A stretch of 9,249 nt of DNA from CAZDQL01 sp964507325 (GTDB taxonomy: Bacteria; Planctomycetota; UBA1135; GCA-002686595), in contig CAZDQL010000155.1 in the NCBI GenBank assembly GCA_964507325.1, forward strand, positions 1 to 9,249. The letters are read 5' to 3'. Under the pieces are notes generated by a model. It did no database searches. It saw only the letters and a list, made by a program, of their open reading frames with translations, and was not told where the DNA came from. The translations under genes and the position numbers were made by a program. Within the stretch, counting starts at the first letter, position 1; each line of letters starts with the position of its first letter. This document shows, one piece after another, positions 5,873 to 9,249 of this stretch.

Positions 5873-7350
5873 GGTGCCACCCTCCAGACCATCTCCGCGA
5901 AGAGGGTGGACGTCTCCGGCCAGTTGATCCACCACAAACCGCCGAGCACTCCCCAAACCAACAGGATCGTCGCCGCCCGGCCGCGGCTGGGTGTCCCGCC
6001 GCGGCGCGCCAAGAGGCTGGCGCCGCAGGCGATCAGCAGGGGGACGATCGGCAGCCGGAAGCGGGACATCGCCACCAGCGTGCTGGTCGCCACCGTGTAG
6101 CCGATCACCAGACCGAGGAGCCAGCGGGCGCGCGGCTCTCGGAGAGCGAAGAAGCCGGCGCTGCCGAGGAGCAGGACCAGCACGGGGCAGGCCACCGCCC
6201 AGAGCCCGCTCAAGGCGCGCCCCAGGGGTGTGCCGAGCGCGCTGTGGTCGTAGCGACCGAGCGCCTGGTGGCGCGTGAAGAAGGAGAGGGGCGTGACCAG
6301 GTCGGCGAGCTTCTTCAAGCGCGAGCGTGCCAGCCAGCCGGGGTGCTCCCGGGCGTAGGCCAGACCGCGGCTGGTGTTCTCCCGCGAGCGCTCGATCGTG
6401 TTCGCCACGGCGTTCTCCGCGTCGCCCCCCCGGTCGGCGCGCTCCCAGCCGGAGCCCTCCTCGACATCCACGAACCAAGGGCGCACGCGGGTCTCGACCA
6501 GGGGGGGCAGACCACGGCGAGTGCGCTCCACCTCCACCGCGATCAGGTCGAAGCTGCGGTAGTCCTCGTTGAGCCCGTTGTAGGCGTTCTCGCCGAGGCT
6601 CTGGGCGACCGGGACGAAGTGGCCGTAGACGTGGAGGTTGCGCAGGGTCCAGGGCAGCTGGACGCACGCGCAGGCCAGGAGCAGGAGCGCCCCCCGCGCG
6701 AGCCCCTCGCGCATCCCGGGGGCGCAGGGAAGGAGCCCCAGGGCCAATAGGGGCACGAGGTAGACCGGTGCCTCCTTCAGGTACAGGGCCGCTCCGAGGA
6801 GCAGCCCCGCGGCGATCAGCCTGCGGTCGACCCCGCGCTCCACGCCTTGGATGACCCGCAGCAGCTGGTAGAGCGCCGGCAGGAAGAGCGCCAGGAAGAG
6901 GGTCTCGTTCCAGAGCAGGTGCGTGAAGGCCGCCAAGGGCAGGTAGAGCACCCACAGGACGCCCGCGATGCGCGCCGCCCGCATGTTGCCCAAGCGGTAG
7001 GCGAAGAGCATCGTCGTCAGGCCGATCGACGCGGAGCCGACCACCTGCAGGAGCTTGGCGACGAAGAGCCCGTCCTGACCGAAGATCGCGATGCACTGGG
7101 CCAGGATCCAGGAGTAGCCGGGAGGCCAGAGGTAGCGGTAGTGGTCCAGGTAGACCCCGAAGTGGTTCAGGGTCAGCGCTCCGTAGACGTAGTTGGCCTC
7201 GTCCGACTGCAGCTCGACCTGGCCCACGACCAAGAGCAGGACCAGCCGCAGGAGCACTCCCAGGAGGGAGAGCACCAGCAGTGGGCCGAGGATCAGAGGA
7301 TCCTCCTCGGACCAACGAGGGTCAGAGATGCGGGCGAGGGTGGACTTCAC
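5869..7350 (-). CDS. GT-C membrane glycosyltransferase (GT39/PMT_2-like)
   Basis: The 493-residue integral membrane protein has about ten or more hydrophobic segments (for example 20-42, 96-118, 125-144, 149-167, 178-207, 217-236, 383-403, 408-428, 459-475). The GT-C signature is in the first outer loop: VELQSDEANYVYGAL, with Asp50-Glu51 as the expected catalytic acid or metal residues, then LWPPGYSWILA (74-84), typical of the PMT_2/ArnT group. LLWNETLFLALF (145-156) and PWTLRNLHVYGHFVPV (233-248) match conserved stretches of these families, as does SRFRLPIVPLL (429-439). Relatives move a sugar from polyprenyl phosphate to protein, lipid A or a glycan at the outer face of the cytoplasmic membrane; donor and acceptor here are unknown. 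A hydrophilic section at about 255-350 replaces the large soluble domain of longer homologues. GTG 7350 is the only plausible in-frame start. The stop overlaps the next gene as GTGA; the gene lies 60 bases after the thioredoxin-fold gene. Confidence 0.9.
   Translation of the reverse strand: MKSTLARISDPRWSEEDPLILGPLLVLSLLGVLLRLVLLLVVGQVELQSDEANYVYGALTLNHFGVYLDHYRYLWPPGYSWILAQCIAIFGQDGLFVAKLLQVVGSASIGLTTMLFAYRLGNMRAARIAGVLWVLYLPLAAFTHLLWNETLFLALFLPALYQLLRVIQGVERGVDRRLIAAGLLLGAALYLKEAPVYLVPLLALGLLPCAPGMREGLARGALLLLACACVQLPWTLRNLHVYGHFVPVAQSLGENAYNGLNEDYRSFDLIAVEVERTRRGLPPLVETRVRPWFVDVEEGSGWERADRGGDAENAVANTIERSRENTSRGLAYAREHPGWLARSRLKKLADLVTPLSFFTRHQALGRYDHSALGTPLGRALSGLWAVACPVLVLLLGSAGFFALREPRARWLLGLVIGYTVATSTLVAMSRFRLPIVPLLIACGASLLARRGGTPSRGRAATILLVWGVLGGLWWINWPETSTLFAEMVWRVAP
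5880..5885 (-). promoter_or_regulatory. Shine-Dalgarno site of the 179-aa gene
   Basis: On the minus strand GGAGGG (5885-5880) precedes GTG 5872 by seven bases, within the last codons of the glycosyltransferase gene. It decides the GTG start and shows that this genome uses Shine-Dalgarno pairing at least for overlapping downstream genes. Confidence 0.75.
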
Positions 7351-7359
7351 GCGTACGGA

Positions 7360-7375
7360 CGGGGCGAATGCCCCG
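7360..7375 (-). other. Hairpin in the gap upstream of the glycosyltransferase gene
   Basis: CGGGGC and GCCCCG (7360-7365 and 7370-7375) form a six-base-pair GC stem with a four-base loop. It lies ten bases before GTG 7350 and 36 bases after the stop of the thioredoxin-fold gene. It could be a weak terminator for the upstream gene or a leader structure reducing translation of the glycosyltransferase. There is no T-run. Confidence 0.35.
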
Positions 7376-7377
7376 GG

Positions 7378-7383
7378 ATGATA
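7378..7383 (-). promoter_or_regulatory. -10-like hexamer TATCAT before the glycosyltransferase gene
   Basis: On the minus strand TATCAT (7383-7378) matches TANNNT and is the most AT-rich hexamer in the 60-base gap. A transcript starting about seven bases further on would have a leader of roughly 20 bases containing the hairpin. No -35 box is evident, so a promoter for the four-gene unit is only a suggestion. Confidence 0.2.
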
Positions 7384-7410
7384 GCCAGCAGGGTGCTCCG
7401 AGGCAGCCCG

Positions 7411-8697
7411 CTACTGCCCGCCCCCGCCCTTCTTGGGGGCTTCGCTGGGGAGATCACCGCTGTCCTCGGTGGGGATCTTGGCGCGCGCGCGTTCCAGCAC
7501 CTTTTTGGCGCGCCCACTCAGCTTCTCGAGGCCGCCGTCGGCGACCGAGCGGCTGAGGTCGTAGAGCAGCAGTCGGTTGGTGCGGTTGATGAAGGCCACG
7601 TAGCAGCGCCCCGTCGGGAAGGCGTCGGTGACGAGCTCCAGCAGCTCCTCGGCGTCCTGGCCGCGACCGGCGTGCAGGAGGCACTCGTAGTAGGCCGCCG
7701 CGTCGTTGATGACCGCGGCCCGCTTCATCGTGTCCACGCGACCCGCCTCGACTTGGGCCATGTAGGCGTCCACCTCCGGCCGAACGAGGTCGATCGGGCA
7801 CGGCGCCAGGTCGAGCACCAACGCGTGGTGGCGATGGTCGACGATCCAGATCAGCTGCGCGGCCAACAGAGCGCGGCGAATGGCCAGGTGTTCCGGGGTC
7901 TCGTAAGAGGCCATTTCGACGAAGAGATTCACCGTCACGTACTGGTCGCGCAGCCAGTAGTTGAAACGCGTGTAGTCGTAGGCGTCTCGCGGCGATGCAA
8001 TCCCGGCCCGCATGCGGCCCTCCAGATCCCTGCGCCGCGACAAGAGGCCATCCAAGGCCACATTGGAACGCTGCTTCAGGTACGAGAGGCGCTCGAGGAT
8101 GAACTCCAGTCGCTGAGCACGGAACCCCGGCATGTGCTCGTCGCCGTGATCCAAGCACCAGAAGTAGGACTCCGACGCCTCGTCCACCCGACCCGGGTCA
8201 TTGGTGAAGAGCCAGTTGGCCCAGACCAGCCAGGCGATGGGATTCTCCTCGGCCGCCCCCTCGGGGCGATTGACCTTGCCCAGGAGCATGAGCGCCGTCT
8301 CCGCGGCCAGCAGGAAGTCCTCGTAGGCCTGAGGACCCTCGATCCTGTGCACGAGGCGTTCGTCCGCGGTGAAGATCGACGTCCGCGGGAAGGCCGTCAC
8401 CCCGAACCGGGCGATGGTTGGTTTGTCGGACTTGTCGATCAAGAGCGCCACCGCATGCCGCTCGATCCAGGCCTTCACCTTCTCGTGACGGAAGGTGTCC
8501 CTGAGCATCCGCTTGCTCTCGGTCGAGTCGGGGTCGTGGAAGTACAGAATGACCAGCCCCTTCTGCTTCCCGGCCCGGGCGAAGGCCTCGTCCACGTCCA
8601 GGTCGACGAAGGGCTCCTCGGCGTGGACCAAGGGGGAGAAGGCCAGGAAGGTCAGGGCCGCGATCGTGGAGCGACGGAGGGCGCGCAGTGCTTGCAT
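7411..8697 (-). CDS. Exported thioredoxin-fold protein lacking the redox cysteines
   Basis: The 428-residue product starts MQALRALRRSTIAALTFLAF and has a signal peptide probably cleaved after SPLVHA (26), so it is periplasmic or secreted. Residues 28-125 follow a DsbD-gamma/thioredoxin_7-like layout: GLVILYFHDPDSTESKRML (47-65), a helix, AVALLIDKSDKPTIARFGV (82-100), the cis-Pro segment AFPRTSIF (102-109) and a final strand before IEGPQAYEDFL. Where the family has Cys-x-x-Cys-Lys there is Ser58-Thr-Glu-Ser61-Lys62, so both redox cysteines are serine. Oxidoreductase activity is therefore unlikely and a binding or chaperone-like role is inferred. Residues 130-410 are helical, with tetratricopeptide-like stretches around 325-360, and the tail (410-428) is acidic then Lys/Gly-rich. 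Remaining cysteines (181, 300, 339, 365) lie outside the fold. No Shine-Dalgarno precedes ATG 8697. The next gene starts 60 bases downstream. Confidence 0.85.
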   Translation of the reverse strand: MQALRALRRSTIAALTFLAFSPLVHAEEPFVDLDVDEAFARAGKQKGLVILYFHDPDSTESKRMLRDTFRHEKVKAWIERHAVALLIDKSDKPTIARFGVTAFPRTSIFTADERLVHRIEGPQAYEDFLLAAETALMLLGKVNRPEGAAEENPIAWLVWANWLFTNDPGRVDEASESYFWCLDHGDEHMPGFRAQRLEFILERLSYLKQRSNVALDGLLSRRRDLEGRMRAGIASPRDAYDYTRFNYWLRDQYVTVNLFVEMASYETPEHLAIRRALLAAQLIWIVDHRHHALVLDLAPCPIDLVRPEVDAYMAQVEAGRVDTMKRAAVINDAAAYYECLLHAGRGQDAEELLELVTDAFPTGRCYVAFINRTNRLLLYDLSRSVADGGLEKLSGRAKKVLERARAKIPTEDSGDLPSEAPKKGGGGQ

Positions 8698-8737
8698 GGC
8701 GGGTAGCGGTGGGGGAAAGGGCTGCCGGGAGTCTATC

Positions 8738-8781
8738 CCAGCGCGCCTACGGATAGCCCTCCCGAACCGTTGGCGCGCTGG
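8738..8781. repeat. 10-base-pair inverted repeat in the intergenic gap
   Basis: CCAGCGCGCC (8738-8747) and GGCGCGCTGG (8772-8781) are perfect inverted copies. Inside, ACGG (8749-8752) pairs with CCGT (8767-8770) after one T-T mismatch, leaving a 14-base loop. It lies in the 114-base gap between the leftward gene ending at 8812 and the start at 8697. No T-run follows on either strand. It may be a terminator of the upstream gene, a leader element of the thioredoxin-fold gene, or a protein-binding site. Confidence 0.6.
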
Positions 8782-8811
8782 TTTGCCCTTCCTTCGCGTC
8801 CCGGTGTGGGG

Positions 8812-9249
8812 TCACTTTCCCCCGCCAGGGTCGCCCTGCGTCTCGTTCTCTACCTCGAAATCGTGGTACTCCAGGTGCACCGTGATCAGCACGTCCCCCT
8901 CCCCGGAGGGCACCGGAGCGACGAAGACCGCCACCGCGTCGTGTGCCAAGGTGAGGCAGGCGTCGAGGGTGACTCGGATCACCTCGGGCGTGGAGATGGT
9001 CACCGGATGGCGCTCGGCGCCGACCTCGATCGTCCGCGTGGGAATCGGGCGCTCCAGGGTCGTGTTCTCGAGGTCCACCTCCAGGGCGAATCGCTCCCCG
9101 GGGAGAGCCAGCCCGCGCAGCTCGAGTTGGATTCCCTCCTGCACCACGTCGATCTCGGGGTCGACGATCTCGACTCCACCCGGCTCGACCACGACCAGGT
9201 GCACGTCCTTCACGTAGGCCACCTGCTGCAGCACCGCCACGACCGCCCG
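8812..9249 (-). CDS. 3' end of an unidentified gene; beta-rich C-terminal region
   Basis: The frame is open from the right window edge to TGA at 8814-8812, showing the last 145 residues; the true start is outside. The visible part is rich in alternating hydrophobic strands: VAYVKDVHLVVVEP, IDVVQEGIQLELRGLAL, RFALEVDLENTTLERPI, HPVTISTPEVIRVTLDA, VAVFVAP and DVLITVHLEYHDFEV. It ends in an acidic and glycine-rich tail (ENETQGDPGGGK). The order DPEIDVVQEGIQLELRG, then a strand pair, then a final VLITV strand recalls the C-terminal part of bacterial secretin-like (GspD/PilQ) proteins, but the secretin VPxLGxxPxxGxLF motif is not visible, so this is a weak suggestion. A secreted beta-sandwich is as likely. 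The coding frame is well supported by codon usage and position; it is separated from the next gene by 114 bases with an inverted repeat. Confidence 0.75.
   Translation of the reverse strand, partial: RAVVAVLQQVAYVKDVHLVVVEPGGVEIVDPEIDVVQEGIQLELRGLALPGERFALEVDLENTTLERPIPTRTIEVGAERHPVTISTPEVIRVTLDACLTLAHDAVAVFVAPVPSGEGDVLITVHLEYHDFEVENETQGDPGGGK

Noticed and set aside
5873..7315. Minus-strand frame that would fuse upstream sequence to the 179-aa protein
   Set aside because: The upstream part is a shifted Pro/Arg/Gly-rich reading of the glycosyltransferase gene; the GTG at 5872 with a good Shine-Dalgarno site is the real start.
6847..8706. Plus-strand frame of about 620 codons opposite the glycosyltransferase and thioredoxin-fold genes
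   Set aside because: The translation is rich in Val/Glu/Gln/His without domains, an antisense shadow of two well-supported minus-strand genes.
2622..9249. Anti-phage defence or mobile-element cargo
   Set aside because: No nuclease, helicase, integrase, transposase, terminal repeats or tRNA site is visible, and base composition appears uniform with the rest of the window.

Overview
This is a GC-rich bacterial window, densely packed with genes and without RNA genes, CRISPR arrays or insertion sequences that I can see. The gene content (a DUF1573 lipoprotein, a sulfatase-fold lipoprotein with a Thr-x-x-x-His active-site motif, a GT39-like membrane glycosyltransferase, a thioredoxin-fold protein without cysteines, and several long secreted proteins of no known family) together with the high GC resembles Planctomycetota or a similar envelope-rich Gram-negative phylum. 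Nothing here fixes the taxon, and I treat that assignment as inference.

Layout. The left part (1-2598) reads rightward. It holds the 3' end of a gene whose product finishes in an acidic Pro/Ala tail with seven SEAPV-like pentapeptides, then a small hairpin-bearing gap, a 340-residue probable lipoprotein of unknown family, and tyrosyl-tRNA synthetase (tyrS). The right part (2622-9249) reads leftward and converges on tyrS with only 23 bases between the two stop codons. In transcription order it has the 3' end of a beta-rich unknown protein, a gap with a long inverted repeat, an exported thioredoxin-fold protein, a GT-C (GT39/PMT_2-like) glycosyltransferase, a small membrane-anchored protein joined to it by a GTGA stop/start overlap, a sulfatase-superfamily lipoprotein, and a DUF1573 lipoprotein whose start lies inside the sulfatase gene.

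How the genes may work together. The last four leftward genes (7350 down to 2622) look like one transcription unit: two overlaps and one 49-base gap. All four products are predicted to sit in or beyond the cytoplasmic membrane. The simplest inference is an envelope-modification cassette: the glycosyltransferase moves a sugar from a polyprenyl-phosphate carrier at the outer face of the membrane, and the alkaline-phosphatase-superfamily enzyme hydrolyses or transfers a phosphate or sulfate group on an envelope substrate. The DUF1573 protein and the 179-residue protein would have structural or accessory roles. Direct evidence for a shared pathway is limited to gene arrangement. tyrS is housekeeping and its neighbours do not obviously share its role.

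Translation signals are mixed. The two overlapping downstream genes have clear GGAGG-type ribosome binding sites, whereas most genes that follow an intergenic gap have none; tyrS has a -10-like hexamer placed so that a leaderless mRNA is possible. The window is mostly ordinary genome. The points most worth a second look are the Ser-x-x-Ser thioredoxin homologue, the sulfatase-fold lipoprotein with Thr in place of the formylglycine Cys/Ser, and the four-gene envelope cassette.
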